NCBI GenBank assembly: GCA_904066235.2
Contig: CAJFCV020000002.1
Location: forward strand, 9,796,001-9,860,000
Direction: 5' to 3'
Source of the DNA: Bursaphelenchus xylophilus
Lineage: Eukaryota; Nematoda; Chromadorea; Rhabditida; Aphelenchoididae
DNA: 64,000 nt
Translations under genes and position numbers: made by a program
Shown here: in pieces, positions 11,026 through 23,103 of the stretch
Layout of the letters: each line of letters starts with the position of its first letter
How positions within the stretch are numbered: the stretch's first letter is position 1
Notes under the pieces: model-generated
Database searches by the model: none
What the model was told of the DNA's origin: nothing
What the model saw: only the letters and a program-made list of their open reading frames with translations

Positions 11026-12680
11026 TCCTCCGACCGAAAAAAATATTTATCTCGCAATTTTTTTGTTTCTTTTGTCATCTTTGACACGTCGTTTGGTCGA
11101 AGGTCAAAAGTGGGCGGGAAGCATTTTTCTATTATTTAGGTTTGCCGGGCATCGCACTATTAAGTCATCAGTATTAATTTTGTGTGTTCGGACTTAATTT
11201 GTGGTTCACAAGCCAAAAATCGCAAAAAACCGCACCCATTTTTTTGATGTCTGGAAAGCGCAAGCTATAGGAATCCCCTGAAAATAACGCTATAATATAA
11301 AAAATTGCAAAGAAAATCCTTTTTACGAACTTTGTGCTCGTTGATCGCATACTGTACCAAGGCTAGTCAATATCCCGAGTTTTTTCTTTATCCCAAATCC
11401 GGCCCAGGCGCGGATTAAGGAAAAAGTTTTAGTGTGTTCGTTTCAGTTGCACCTTCATGCTGTTTACGAACGCTTAGTGTTCACTGAACCCAGGGGAACT
11501 CTTTGGATACAACCGTCAATGCAGGGTGCACTCTTCGGGGTTTTTTTTTACTTTTTTCCAAATTGTGGAAACATCATAAAATCATTTTTTGGCACAAGGT
11601 TTATTGTAGACAAATGCATATTGATGCCAAATACGGTACGGTTTTATTGACAACCATAAAAGTTACAGCAATTTTTAAATTTTTTATAATTTTTTCGAAC
11701 GTTGTATGTGTATACATATACACATCTATGTATATATATCTATATGCCTTTTATCACAGACATATATATTGCATTTTTTATGGTTCCTCAGTAAACAGAG
11801 CGGCCCCACGATTGCAATAATGCATGTTCATTTTTGTCAATTCGCACTTTGTTCTTTGGTTTGAAATTGCATTTGGGTTGCCCTTTTGGAGTTCCTATCG
11901 GAACATCGGATTTATATTGCAAAAATTTCACCGAATATATTCAACAAAGGCTTCCTGTCCTTTGTGCATAATTTGCTCATCTTTGATCCGCCAGGCCACA
12001 TCTGACTCCAAAATCGCGTTAGGTATTCTTGTGTTTACTATTGGACACACTATAAAAACAACAGAAAAATGTTTGTCATAGAAGGGCTTTGTTTTATAAA
12101 GGCTTATTTTGGTCGAGAATTGACTTTTGACACCTCTGAAATTGTTTGTTATAGAGAGGTTTTGCTGTACGGAACTTCGCTATATCGAATGTAAATCTAT
12201 TCCAGAAAATTTTAGTTTACTACGACGACCTTTCAATGTCCATTTGCCTCACGTCAAACACTCTTCCTGTTAGTAAAACGTGATCTGAATTTGGCACCCT
12301 GTTTTTAACCAGAGACGCTTTTTTTCAGCGCGCCCTTGTCTCACTGCATTTGTCATTTTTTCTCCCCATTTCTTATTGAGTTTGATAGAAAACAAATCTA
12401 TTTTGCGGAAAATTTGGTGCAAACCGGCTTAGAAGCCATAATTTATCCGCGTCTGGAAGTGCGTCGGAGTCGGCCATGCAAAATAGCCTAATCTTTCAAG
12501 AGAAACCGTCGATGATTTACCGTAGTGTTAATCGCAAAGACCAGAGATGTTTGAGCAAAAAAGTTATTTTGAGGGAAGGAATACTTTTATTTGTCCAACT
12601 ACAAAAATTTTAAATACTATAGGTATATGTAAACACCTCAAAACAAATTATAATTTAAATATTAATTAACTTTTTTTTCA
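11026..12680. other. Interval with no supported gene
   Basis: AT-rich DNA with short frames only. Near 12080-12190 it contains ATAGAGAGGTTTTGCTGTAC, which resembles the flanks of the inverted repeat at 39149-39631. No terminal repeats could be paired. Confidence 0.4.
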
Positions 12681-12689
12681 TTTTCGAAC

Positions 12690-12835
12690 TTTAGTCATTC
12701 GAACTTTAGGTTATTCAAAGTTACGGTCATTCGAACATTAGGTAGTTCGAACTGGAGGTTGTTCGAACTTTAGTCATTCGAACTTTAGGCATTCGAACTT
12801 GCGGATTCGAACTTGCGGTGTGTCTCCATACAAAA
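12690..12835. repeat. Short degenerate tandem repeat, TTCGAACTT units
   Basis: ATTCGAACTTTAGG-like units recur about eight times with small changes (GTCATTCGAACTTTAGG, GGTAGTTCGAACTGG, GCGGATTCGAACTTGCGG). The core TTCGAA is palindromic. The array leads straight into the GCACTGTGC-rich region to its right. Confidence 0.7.
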
Positions 12836-12884
12836 CGATGACGTTGACTCAGACTGTCGCTGACCCCAAAAGTCGCAGTACCTT

Positions 12885-13350
12885 TTTTGATCGCACAGTG
12901 CGGTCTGAATTTTCTGATTTTTTGTCGCACTGTGCAGCCCCAAGTGTCGACTGCACAGTGCATTTGAAACTTTTTATCGCACAGTGCACCCTCTAAAATG
13001 TGCAATCGGAAAATTTTATTGCACTGTGCGCTGGTTGACCAATTTTATTTTCTGCACCGTGCAGATCACAGAGTTCGCACGGTGCAAAATTTTGGTCGCG
13101 GAATGCACTGAATAATAATTTTTTTTGCACGCAATTAGTATTCACACCTAGGCAGCCACATATCTCTAGACACGTTGTACCCGAGATGCGAGATCATTAC
13201 CATGCAAAGTCGCGACGACTACGGCAGTATGATGTTGGTAAAAAGATGCGCAGTGCAAGCGCTATTTTAAATTTTTTGAACCGTGCATTCCTTTTTGCAG
13301 CACCTTGCTGATTTCCCTCTTCCTGCACTGTGCTTCCATTCGCCCTTTTG
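12885..13350. repeat. Cluster of GCACTGTGC/GCACAGTGC motifs
   Basis: At least ten copies of GCACTGTGC, GCACAGTGC, GCACCGTGC or GCACGGTGC lie here in both orientations at irregular spacing. The same motif forms the interior of every E7 element and the regular array at 48998-49620. This cluster may be several decayed E7 copies or a dispersed array; no CTAGTCC ends were found to bound it. Confidence 0.6.
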
Positions 13351-13897
13351 CGCTGTGCAAATGTCAATTCCGCTTCCTTTGCAACATTTTTTCCTCGTTA
13401 TAAAAGCCACTTAGTTGCGTCAAAAAATTTCCTCGAGGCGGTTACGCGTGCCACCCTCGTCCCCATCGTTAATATGCAGCGAAGTGCGCTGGAATTTGGC
13501 CATTTTCCCGGAGGGCATAAGTCGATTCATCAAGTCCGAATTATCCGAAAAAAAGAAACAATAAGAAAGACGGTAGGGGAAACGGAAATTCCGCGAAAAT
13601 TTATAGAATTTATTTTGCTGTTTATAGAAAAACGTCCGCACGGCATGAATACTTTGAAACGCTCGGATGCCGGCTAAATTGAATATTCATCGTGCGTCCC
13701 TTTCGAGGCCTTTTTAAGTGCAATTTGGAACGCACTTCGTTTCAATAAATTAAAAAAGTCAGCGTTTCTTTATGACTGCGCGCAAAAAAGGATTGTTTTC
13801 GTGTCGGGACAAAAAAGAGAATTTCTTCTGTGGAAAAGAATGATTTTTGCAAAAAACGGGTTTTTATTTTTCAGTCAAAAATGCTAATTTCGGCTAT

Positions 13898-14067
13898 TAG
13901 CTCGTTCGCAAAGTCGATGAAATGATTTTTGCGACATGCACTGTGCAAAAATAAAATTTCATTTTGCACTGTGCAATTTCTTGCTTTTTGCACTGTGCAA
14001 TAGGCTTGTTTGGGGTGTCGCTCGCGGCTTTTTTTCTGCACAGTTCAAACGCCAAAAATTACTGCAG
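13898..14067. mobile_element. E7 MITE
   Basis: The left end, TAGCTCGTTCGCAAAGTCG, is a variant of the E7 terminus. The interior has three GCACTGTGC motifs around the usual GCTTTTTGCACTGTGCAATA. The right side is CAAACGCCAAAAATTACTGC, with the CTAG end lost. An E1 copy begins 20 bp further right. Confidence 0.65.
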
Positions 14068-14086
14068 CCACCTTACAAAAGGACTA

Positions 14087-14240
14087 TCACTCTGCCGGAA
14101 AAATAATGAGCAAAATATCGCTGCGCCAATCGTATCGCCGAGTGAAAAGCAATTTGATTTTTCCGCGACACAATTCATTTTCTCGGCGGCGATGCGATTT
14201 TCGCTGCGACAGAGTGCTCATTATTTTCCCGACAAACTGA
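14087..14240. mobile_element. E1 MITE
   Basis: The ends are TCACTCTGCCGGAAAAATAA (preceded by TA) and TTATTTTCCCGACAAACTGA. The interior is typical of the family, with GAGTGAAAAGCAATTTGATT and CATTTTCTCGGCGGCGATGC. Confidence 0.85.
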
Positions 14241-16097
14241 GAGCAGTGATGACGCAAAAACCCGAACCTAAGTGAGTACGGGTTGTTTTGCGACCGCGAA
14301 GTCGTGTTTTTTTGCGCGCTGAAGAACACTGTTTTCGGTTTTTGGAACATGAGCCATTCCCGGGAAGCGCGGGACGCAGAACGTGTCATGCTTTTGGGAA
14401 TTTGAGGAAGCCAATGACAGTTATCTAAGCCCGTAATTTTGTTTGTTCAGTTGACCGAAGAGCAGGGTCAAGTACTTGATGGAATTTTTGAAAAGGTTAG
14501 CAAGTGCTTGATGAATTTTTGAAAAAAGTTAGCTGTCAAGTTGCTGCATAAAGTACTCTTTTTTCAAAAATTCAAAATTTGTTTTTGTTATTGAAGGATA
14601 TGTTTTTAGTGTTGTTTTTTTGCAGAGGCGGTTGCTGACAAATTGTGACGTTGCTGTTTTGGTAAAAAATCGACGCAAAGTTACAGTAAACTTTTTTAAC
14701 GGCATATTCCAGAATTTTAGCTCTCGCTCTTCAGAAATTGTCGAGACGTTTAGGTCGAAAATTTCGAAAATTAGAGATTTTGCAATTTTATGATGTCTTG
14801 AACTGTAGTTCCGGAAATTTTCGCACGCACTGGCAGCTAATTTATTCAATCTTTCAAGCCTAGAGACTATGAAAACCAGGAAGGAAGTACCGGGCTGTAA
14901 CTTATAGATTCTATAATCATCATCAATATTATCAAATGAATAAAAGCTTCAAAAATTTTGACAAAGAAAGCTTCTATCGACCACTGAAGGTTCACATCTT
15001 AGGACCCAAACAACCCGTCAAATTATTGTTATGTTTGTTTCTACAAGTCAAAAACATTTCCCAAACTTTTGGCCCTCTGTTTTCTGTTTTTTCCGGCCTA
15101 ATCAACTGACGTTTCGAACTAAATACTCTTTGTCCCCTATATCCAAGCTTGTAACTCCTTGCTTTTAATCATAGTTTTAAAAACTGATTGAACGGTTGGC
15201 CAGGCCAGGTTTTTGTCATTTTTTGCACCAATTTACTTCGCCCTTTTATCTCACTTATTGAATAAATAATCATGCAAGAAATAAACATAATTTATTTTGA
15301 CGCGGCTGGCTTCCCACAGTAATGATTTAGTAGTACATTCAAGTATAATTTCTCCCCCTCCGCGCTCCATTTTACAAGCATAATAATATGGGTTTTAATT
15401 GCGATTAGTTTAAGGTTTCATTAATCCGCTGGCTTTGTTTTCGCTGCTTAATCCCATCCGCTTTGGCGGAGAAGCCCAGGAATGCGAAGTTTCCTTTCTC
15501 GGTATCGGAACCTACAGGATTTCCTGTATATCTTGGATTCAGCTTCCTTATTCACACCGTCTTTTGATTGCGAGTGTGGAGTTTTTTGTAACGGTTTTCA
15601 GGAATCACCGTCTTAATTCGTTGTTTGTGTTAGCCATGACTCTCAGACTTTCCTACGGTTTGATAAAACTTTACAGGGGAAGGTACCAAAATTCGAAGCT
15701 TATTATCCAATTTTAGACTTTTTTTTCTAAAATATAAGTTAAAATATTGAGGAATTTATGTGTTTTCATGCGTGCAACATCTCAAGAAAATCTGATCGTC
15801 GACCTAGCGGGAGTGCGCAAAATGTAATTTCCAACGTCAACGCGCATTTATTGAGCCTTATTAAAGCTGAATAGTGTAAAAAAGTGTAACTAAAACACAT
15901 TGTGCCCTTAAATCGAATAAAAGCGCGTTTTTTACTGTATTTTCTTTTTTTGTCATCGTTTTCAATTCGATTTCACTCCGCATTTTTCTTCGTATTCTGG
16001 TATTTACAAAAAACATTACAGACCTAGTTCACTCCCTAAGCCTGTGGCCAATTCACGTACTCCATGTCTCACTCGCATCAGTGTTTATTGTTATGAT
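14241..16097. other. Upstream region of the GPCR gene, no supported gene
   Basis: No exon chain was found. A 93-codon plus-strand frame (15435-15716) has a hydrophobic middle but starts inside AT-rich DNA and lacks splice partners, so it is not called. A polypyrimidine-rich stretch precedes the GPCR start codon. Confidence 0.45.
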
Positions 16098-17441
16098 ATG
16101 AACGAACTTTTGTTGAATTCGACAGTCGATTACGAGTATGAAGTGAATCAAGAGCCTCCCTACAGCAATGTGCTGGTCTTCGGGATGGCTTTCGGGTACA
16201 TTTTATATGCAGTTGCCATTTTGTTTGGTATTCCGTGCAATGTGTTTGTGCTCTACCGAATGACCAAATTGGCGATGAAGTCACAAGAAGTTTACACGTG
16301 AGTTTTTTGATGACATTTTTATCAAAAAGAAAAATTTTTGGTCAAAATGCCATTTTTAACCATAACTTTTTCGCTTTCAGAAACGGAACGGGTATTTGCC
16401 TCCTTGCCATGTCCATTGCCGACCTCGTATCTCTATGTTCAATATGCGTGCATTATGTCCTCAGCTTTGATATAAATATTGGTCCGTTCCCGCGAACCGT
16501 TGTATGTAAAATCGCCATATTCAGTACACATGTCAGCACCTCTATCAGCATATGGAGTTGGCTGTTAATGTCAACGCTACGCTATCTCTCAGTCTACCAT
16601 CCATTATTTCACTACCGATTATGGAGATTGCCGGTTAGAGTGTTGTTGGTAATACTCTGCGGCGCAAGTCTTACCAACTTCGCGTTGTTGTTCATGGTGG
16701 TATATAAGCCTGAGGTAAAATTGATTTTTGACATATCTCATGCCCGAATTTTATACCCATGACCCTTACGGAAAATTCCTTTTAGGAAGGATGCACGTTA
16801 TCAGCCCTTTTTCCATCCATGCCTAATTTGAACCGAGTCTTTCTCTGCCTCGAGATAATCTGGTCGTTTTGCATACCAACAGCAATTATCTTGTTCGTTG
16901 ACTCGTCGGTTTACATGTGTCGACGCCGCTACGCGGTATTGTCGCAATATGCACAGCGAAGTTCGCATGGACTGAAAAAAGTAAATTTTTTGAACTTTGT
17001 TAAATTACACTCCGAAGAAACCCAAATTGCCATTTCTTTCAGCCGAAGAGCTCAATGTGGCGTTGGCTCATAATTGCACTAATTGATGTGGTCCTGAATA
17101 CCCCAGAGAACATATTTCGATTATCGGTCATTTTGGGGCTGGTAGATCAGGCATCGATGGGCGAGATGTACATGTTGGGAAGGACGTTTTCACAGGTGAG
17201 AATCAAACAACATAAACATCATAAATATACACTACAAAAACCCAAATAAACAAAACACATATTCTTTTAGGTACTATATTACTTCCAATTCGGCTTTAAC
17301 GGTGTATACTTGGCCTTATTTATCTACGACAAATCGACAAAGGTTATTTCGAGTGCACGTGGTTCTGACAAGACCGGCAAAAACGCCGGCTCAACGCGGA
17401 AATGCGTCGTATCCTTTGACAATGCAATTACAAAGCATTAA
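16098..17441 (+). CDS. Rhodopsin-type seven-transmembrane receptor (orphan GPCR)
   Basis: Five exons (16098-16297, 16381-16714, 16786-16980, 17043-17195, 17271-17441) join in frame to about 350 residues with GT-AG introns. The N-terminus carries an NST glycosylation site. TM1 contains LFGIPCNVFVLYRM, TM2 LLAMSIADLVSL (the LAxAD-type motif), and TM3 ends MSTLRYLSVYHPL, where the usual DRY is LRY. TM4-TM7 follow as hydrophobic blocks (VRVLLVILCGASL, VFLCLEIIWSFCIPTAIILF, WRWLIIALIDVVL, YFQFGFNGVYLALFIY). TM7 lacks a clear NPxxY. Family knowledge places it at the plasma membrane, signalling through G proteins, probably to a peptide; the ligand is not predictable. The first in-frame ATG after an upstream stop was taken as start. 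Confidence 0.85.
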
Positions 17442-17806
17442 AAATATCATTTTGTTTTTACCTTGTATTTATTTGTTTTGCCAAAAATGTGTAGTAATAA
17501 ATGCGATAATGCTTTTCTCTTTATAGTTTTGTTTTGAATTCCAGAGGCAATGAAGCTGCAATAAATTTCAAAATCACAATGGCAGTCGGAAAAGGTTAAT
17601 TTGAAAACAGACCAATTACAGCCATCAGCGCAGAAAAATTTTCCGAGGCTCCTACGAAGAATACGACAAACGCTAATAATGTTTGGCATTCTGCTATAAT
17701 AAAAACATATTCTGCTTATATTTTTTCTGCAGAAAAATGCCTGTATTGGCGTTGTTTTCAATGAAAGCAAGCACTTGTTCACTTTCATCAACTCAACCCT
17801 CCTGAT

Positions 17807-18972
17807 ATGTTGCCAATGAATTTGGAAAAAATGAGATCATGCGGAATCAGAGGAAGATTAAATCCGGAAGGATTTTCAAGGTTTGGTAAGACATGCGACT
17901 ATATTTCGAAGATTTTTGCCTCTACTTTTCCGCTAATCCTTCGTTTTCAGTTAATTTTTCAATGCAAAATCTGCAGTGGGGGATGGACCAAGCTTCTGTT
18001 GCCACCGTCCGTCGACTACTTGTAAGTTCAACATTACCCTCTTGCATGTTTTGTTTTTAGTTCGTCTCAAAGAGGTTCTTCATAGCCGTGCTGAGGCAAT
18101 TATCTTCAACAAGTGTGCTGGATTATAGAAACGATACCCCCTTGTTTCGTTTATCGGACAGCCTGGCAATTCCAATTCCTACGCTGGCGTCTATCCAATA
18201 CCCCCATTTGATCAAGAGTTCGAAATATGTTATCACCAATGATATCTCACCAGCTTTCTTGGAAATCATTAGAAAAGCAGAAAGTAAGTGCTTAAACGAC
18301 TATTCTAACTATCTTGTTTCCGCATAATCAACCAACTGTTTTTAGAAATAACAGATCTCACAATTGAAAACATATTGGAGCCAAACTCTTCCGCTTCAGA
18401 CGCTATTGTAAAACTCCTAACTCACTATAGGAAAACATTAAAAAGGCTTTCAGTCCCATGGAATTTTGGAACAAGAGTGCGATGGATTGGGCTTGAGCTA
18501 GAAGAAGTTATAATAACCGCTAACGGTAGGAAATTTAATAAAGCTTTCTAAATCATAACCGTACAGCAAAAAATTATAGATGATTTCTATTGTAATTTCG
18601 GTATTTTTAGGGTGCGAAGCAGGACTATCGCCCCTGAATATTCTTCATGTAAAAGCACACAGAATCCGACTCGAAGGAACTAATATTTTCGATTGCATCA
18701 AACCTGCTTTAATGGTTTTGTACGACCAGCCAGATCTGCCGGACATCTATGAATTAGGAATCTGTATGGACAAAATCTGGGGTGATTTCGAGTACAACTT
18801 TTTCTACATTTTAATGGTTCGAATAACTTCAATCCAAAAAGTTAACATAATCATTCGCGAGCCTCAGCTCACAGCGCAGGAGCTAAGAAACACGCACCAG
18901 TTTCAGGTCTTCCAAGACGTTCTCGCTTCGCAAAGACACGGGTTAGAAGTTGATGTTGTAAAGGAGTTGTAA
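17807..18972 (+). CDS. Degenerate F-box-like protein
   Basis: Five exons (17807-17885, 17951-18021, 18061-18283, 18346-18525, 18611-18972) give an uninterrupted 304-residue protein with clean GT-AG junctions. Residues about 38-60 contain SVATVRRLLFVSKRFFIAV, which resembles the second half of an F-box (the L-x-VSKRF pattern). The remainder (ITDLTIENILEPNSSASDAI, LLTHYRKTLKRLSVPWNF, LNILHVKAHRIRL) looks like the loosely repeated, LRR-like C-terminal halves of fast-evolving nematode F-box proteins. If so, it would recruit substrates to an SCF ubiquitin ligase. The F-box match is partial, so the role is an inference. It lies between the GPCR and cep-1 on the same strand. Confidence 0.7.
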
Positions 18973-18979
18973 ATAGTAA

Positions 18980-18994
18980 AATAAATGTAATAAA
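18980..18994 (+). terminator. Polyadenylation signals of the F-box-like gene
   Basis: Two AATAAA hexamers (18980-18985 and 18989-18994) lie 8 and 17 bases after the stop codon, a typical nematode 3'-UTR distance. Confidence 0.6.
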
Positions 18995-19016
18995 TATACG
19001 AATTTTATCACTATAT

Positions 19017-19187
19017 TTGGATTGGAAAAAACTGATTTTTGCCTATGGCGCGAAAATCTCTTTCAAAGTTTTCCCAGAGTTTTTCGAACGAAATCACTTT
19101 ACATTCGTCGCAACTGCCGACTGGTTGGGTTATTCTTCCCATTTGGACTCTAAATACCGGAAATTCAGCTTTGAAACAGCAACATTG
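19017..19187 (+). other. Exon-like open block upstream of cep-1
   Basis: An open frame including FAYGAKISFKVFPEFFERN and SHLDSKYRKFSFETATL ends at a good donor (TTG then GTAAGAAAA). It has no ATG and no convincing acceptor, and it begins just after the polyadenylation signals of the previous gene. It could be an alternative first exon of cep-1 or a fossil; chance is not excluded. Confidence 0.25.
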
Positions 19188-19554
19188 GTAAGAAAATACA
19201 TGGGATTTTTAAATTAAAATTCGCGCCTATGTTAGTATTTACTTATACACATAAAAACGGCTTCGACCGACCCGAAAGTCATCGATTTCATTTTGAAAAT
19301 TTAGCCGAAAACGTTGTGGATAATATAATTTTTGCCTGCCGTAAGATGGTATAAATTTGCGAAGACGTTGTGGCATAATCAAAAAATCGGTTTTTGTGAC
19401 AAGATTTACGCGATTTCAAGGTTCGTGACGAGTTTCGCGCGCAAAAAGTAACCAAGAGGAACAGTTGTCACTTTGTGTCAACTCTATCTATCGGCATTTT
19501 TTCATCGCGTTGACACAAAATTGTGCAATTTTTCGATCTTTTGTAATTTTCAGA

Positions 19555-22533
19555 ATGAACTCTTCATTGGATCCGATGGTAAATTCCAAATGTAAGGTGG
19601 AAAAGCGACCTTTACCCGTATCCACTCCATCATCTCAAGAGCCACCTCGCCGGCGCTCTCGGGACCATGGCGAAGTCGTGGAAAACGGAATATTTATCAA
19701 CTTGAATAGCCCAATCATCAGTCAACCTCCACCTGTCTTTATCAGCCAGGAAATGTTGCAAGAAACCGGTTGGAAGCAAGAGGAGGGTAAGTTGGATATT
19801 ATTTTAGGTGCACTAGATGGATTTCGGTTTTTTGAAGTGAAATTGGGGTTTGTTTTTGTTGGATTTGCAGTTGATAGAAAGCTTAGGAGTTCATCTTGCT
19901 GATGAGGCAATTTTCTGCTTCAATTGTGTTCATTTACCCCATAGAAATATATGATTTTAGATAACTGATACCTATTTTTTCTAATGTTTGAATTATTGCG
20001 AAAACATCTGTTTTTTCAGAAACGTACTACCCTAACAATCCAGGCGTCTACAAGACTTCACCACCAGGATTCTCCAGCTTGGATCCCCCTCGCATTTCGC
20101 AGGATCTTAATTTTAATGATTTTCCATTAGAAATGTACCAGGCACAATACATAAGCCCAGAAGATCGTCCAGCCGACTTTAATATGAATGATTATCTTCG
20201 ATTCAGTCAAGTTGGAAGTCAGGGAGAAGCACAAGAGATCTTGGGACCAAATAGTCAACCAGAAATGGAAAAGCCGAGTCAAGAAGAGAAAGGGGATTAC
20301 AAAACGGACGAAAACTACGAAAAGGCCGAGAATTTCAGTGTTTTTGTGCTGAATGATGAGTCAAAGAGCTGCCATGATACTTATGTGAGCTTTTTATTTG
20401 GTTTTTATGCAAGTTTGGGGAGACTATTAAGGGATCTTTATGTTATCCATGGCCTTGCTCGGAGGTTCGCTGAAAATTTGATTTTTCATTAAGCCTGTGC
20501 AAATTTTCTTTATGGAAATGACTTTTATAGGAACTACGGTTCCTATTTGACTTAACGGGATACGTTTTACTATGAAACTCAGCCAGGTTTGCCTTTTTTT
20601 TAACTAGTTTCTTTATATGATGTCTAATGCAATATAATTTCAGTACGACCATGAGAATAGCATCTTGTACACTCGCAAGGACGTCACAGTCAAGTTCCAA
20701 GTCGGCGTTTACACTACTGCTTTCCTCTCCCACAAGGTCCGTCTCACCATCACAGCCGATCAATCCCAGCTCTTCAGTGGGAAGCCGTGTAAAGACCACA
20801 TAGATCGAGTTCATTATGCCCGTCCCGGAACTGGCGGATTTATCAAAACGACGGATAAGAAAGTAGTGATCGAAATGCCATATCCGTTGGCGGATCAACC
20901 GCATTTGGAGGTGACTTTCAGCTGCCACAACAGTTGTTTCAAGACCACCAAAAAGTTCTTTGACATGCTGTTCGAATTGCACGATAATACGTAAGTTTTA
21001 GGGATGAAAATGAGGCGAAGAGCATAAGAGTTTATAATATAGCGGAGCTTGTCTTCAGCAATGCGTAGGATTTGTTTTGGAGACAATTTTTGATGTTATA
21101 CTAGTCCTTCCGGAAAGTCGCCGGACTGAAATCGGCGACATGCACTCCGCGAAAACGAAATTTCACTTTGCACTGTGCAATTTTTGGCTTTTTGCACTGT
21201 GCAATAGGCTTTTTCGAGCTGTCGCTTGCACCCTGAGTTTTTTCTCACAGTGCATGTCGCTGATTTCCGTCCGGCGACTTTCCGGAAGGACTAGTACTTG
21301 ACATCAGATATTTTTTTTTGTTCTTTTAGGTTGGCTATGAATTTTTATCCTTAGATTTATGTTTAATATGGATTTTTATGCTGTAAATAACATATTTCAG
21401 CGATCGAGTCTTTCAACAAGTCCGAATGCGGCTCAAAGTCTGTGCTGTTCCAAGCCGAGACGCCAAGCTGAATGGAAGAAACAATCCGGCCAAGGAAATT
21501 GAACTCAAAACTGCACTGGAGCAAATTTCTTCTGATCCTAAAGTGATATTTGCACCGGTAAGAAAGTTTTTTATTTTTTTTTCAAGATTTTTCGGAATTT
21601 TGATTAAAAATTTTTTTATTACTTTTAGTTCTTCGGCGTCGACATTTTCAAACGAGTCGTTCAGATGGTCAGTGACAGTGAGATCCGCGATCGTCACTTT
21701 AGTTCCAATCAAAATCAGCACCTCCTTCATAACAGTCAAATCGCGAAAGATACGGAGATCCGGGTTTGGCTCTCCAGGTTCCAGCAGGATCATTATACCA
21801 ATGTGTTCATGGACAATGGAATCAGAACGATGAAGCAGTTGTGCTGGGAATTTCATAAGGATCAAAGGGTAAATTATTTTTATTTGAGTTGGTTGGGTCT
21901 GGAAAAAGGAAACTACTTGAAAAATTAAAAATCGTATTTTCTTGATGACTTCTGAGAGATTTTTTGGATGTTGATGGTGGATATAGGAGATGAGAGTCTT
22001 TTTGAGGCTAAATAGGGCTGTTTGAAGTATTTTGAGACGATTTTTTTTGGGACTTTATTGCGGTTGATATCAAATTTTTGATGTTGTACTTGGTTTTCTG
22101 ATGTTTTTGGTACTTCAAAGCTTGGTGTATATCATGTTTCGGCTTTATATGAAATTTGAGGGTCTTACCGACGATAATAAGCAAGAATTTTACCATTGTT
22201 TAGCCTTTTTTTGTCCATCTGACATCAATTTTTTTATATTGTACTTGATGTTTTCGATATTTTTTTTGTATTGTAAAGCTTGATTTACGCTTTTTTTTGG
22301 GGCATATCAGAAATTTTAAGCTTGTTATACCATTTTCCAACTGCTTCCACATTCATTTTTGTTGTATTTCACCCTTAATTTACTTGTTCTAGGTGTTCAC
22401 CAAACTCAAGATCCCCGCACATTGCGCCATGGGCATGAGCAAGAGTTTCATCAACTGGCTCTACTCGACCCTTCAGGAAGACAAGGCCTTCCTCGACGAA
22501 TACATTGCCCGTCTTGCCATCGCGCCCAAATAA
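19555..22533 (+). CDS. cep-1: p53-family transcription factor, CEP-1 orthologue
   Basis: Six exons (19555-19786, 20020-20384, 20644-20990, 21401-21557, 21629-21868, 22393-22533) join in frame to 493 residues. The N-terminal 200 residues are acidic and low-complexity, as in an activation region. The p53 DNA-binding domain spans about 205-345. Likely zinc ligands are CKDH (C248, H251) and CHNSC (C293, C297), matching C176/H179/C238/C242 of human p53. KVCAVPSRD (about 327-335) matches the VCACPGRD motif with lysine for R273 and R334 for R280. Residues about 368-490 resemble the SAM-type C-terminal domain of nematode CEP-1. The family binds DNA as a sequence-specific factor controlling germline apoptosis and stress responses. 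C. elegans CEP-1 is about 640 residues, so this one is shorter. The TTTTCAG one base before the ATG could be a trans-splice site. Confidence 0.9.
21101..21294. mobile_element. E7 MITE in cep-1 intron 3
   Basis: The ends CTAGTCCTTCCGGAAAGTCG and its complement are both flanked by TA. The interior has TTTGCACTGTGCAATTTTTG, TTTTTGCACTGTGCAATAGG and CACAGTGCATGTCGC. At 194 bp it is the cleanest full-length E7 copy in the window. Confidence 0.85.
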
Positions 22534-22984
22534 TATTGTACATTTTATAACCGGCCCCCTGTTATATATATTTCAATCCTTTTTATGTTCTTATGTTGGC
22601 TAAAATTGATGGTCGGTGCCATTGTCGATCATACTGTATTTTAGAAGTTTCGCAATTTATAAACAATTGTGCTGAGTTTTTGTGGGGTTTTTTTTGAAAC
22701 TAATCGTTGCAAATCGATTGTATTTTTTGCGTTTTGTGACTTTTTTTGTGTTTGTTGAAGTTTTTTGGGATTTTTTGTGGTAACAGAATGCAAGCTAGAC
22801 TACTGGAAGTATTTTAGTATTAGTTTTTCAATGAAATAACCGATAGATTTTAATAATTTTTTTATTACGGACAAAAAAAAGATTAGTGTAAAATAACATG
22901 GGTATTCCCGGATGTACGAGCCTCAGATTTTCTTGAAATTTAGCTTGCATAATTGATCTCGACCATAAATTAAGCCTTAAAATT
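22534..22984. other. Intergenic region between convergent genes
   Basis: It holds the 3' end of cep-1 and T-rich DNA. No gene or mobile element was recognised. The right part (from about 22985) is 3' flank shared with claudin-like copy C. Confidence 0.5.
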
Positions 22985-23103
22985 TTAGCGTATAAAACGA
23001 ATATTTATTGTATAGAATGGCATTCCCGTCAACATTGTCTAAAACGGGGGTTCCAAGCTAAATCAAGCTATAAAACTGTTCAATATCATCATGATACAGC
23101 CAA

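Noticed and set aside
20443..20982. Long minus-strand frame (179 codons) opposite cep-1
   Set aside because: It is antisense to a p53 DNA-binding exon with perfect splice sites and zinc-ligand motifs on the plus strand; the minus frame has no splice context or domain.
21413..21865. Minus-strand frame of 150 codons opposite cep-1 exons 4 and 5
   Set aside because: It spans two plus-strand exons and their intron; the plus strand encodes conserved p53 and SAM-like sequence.
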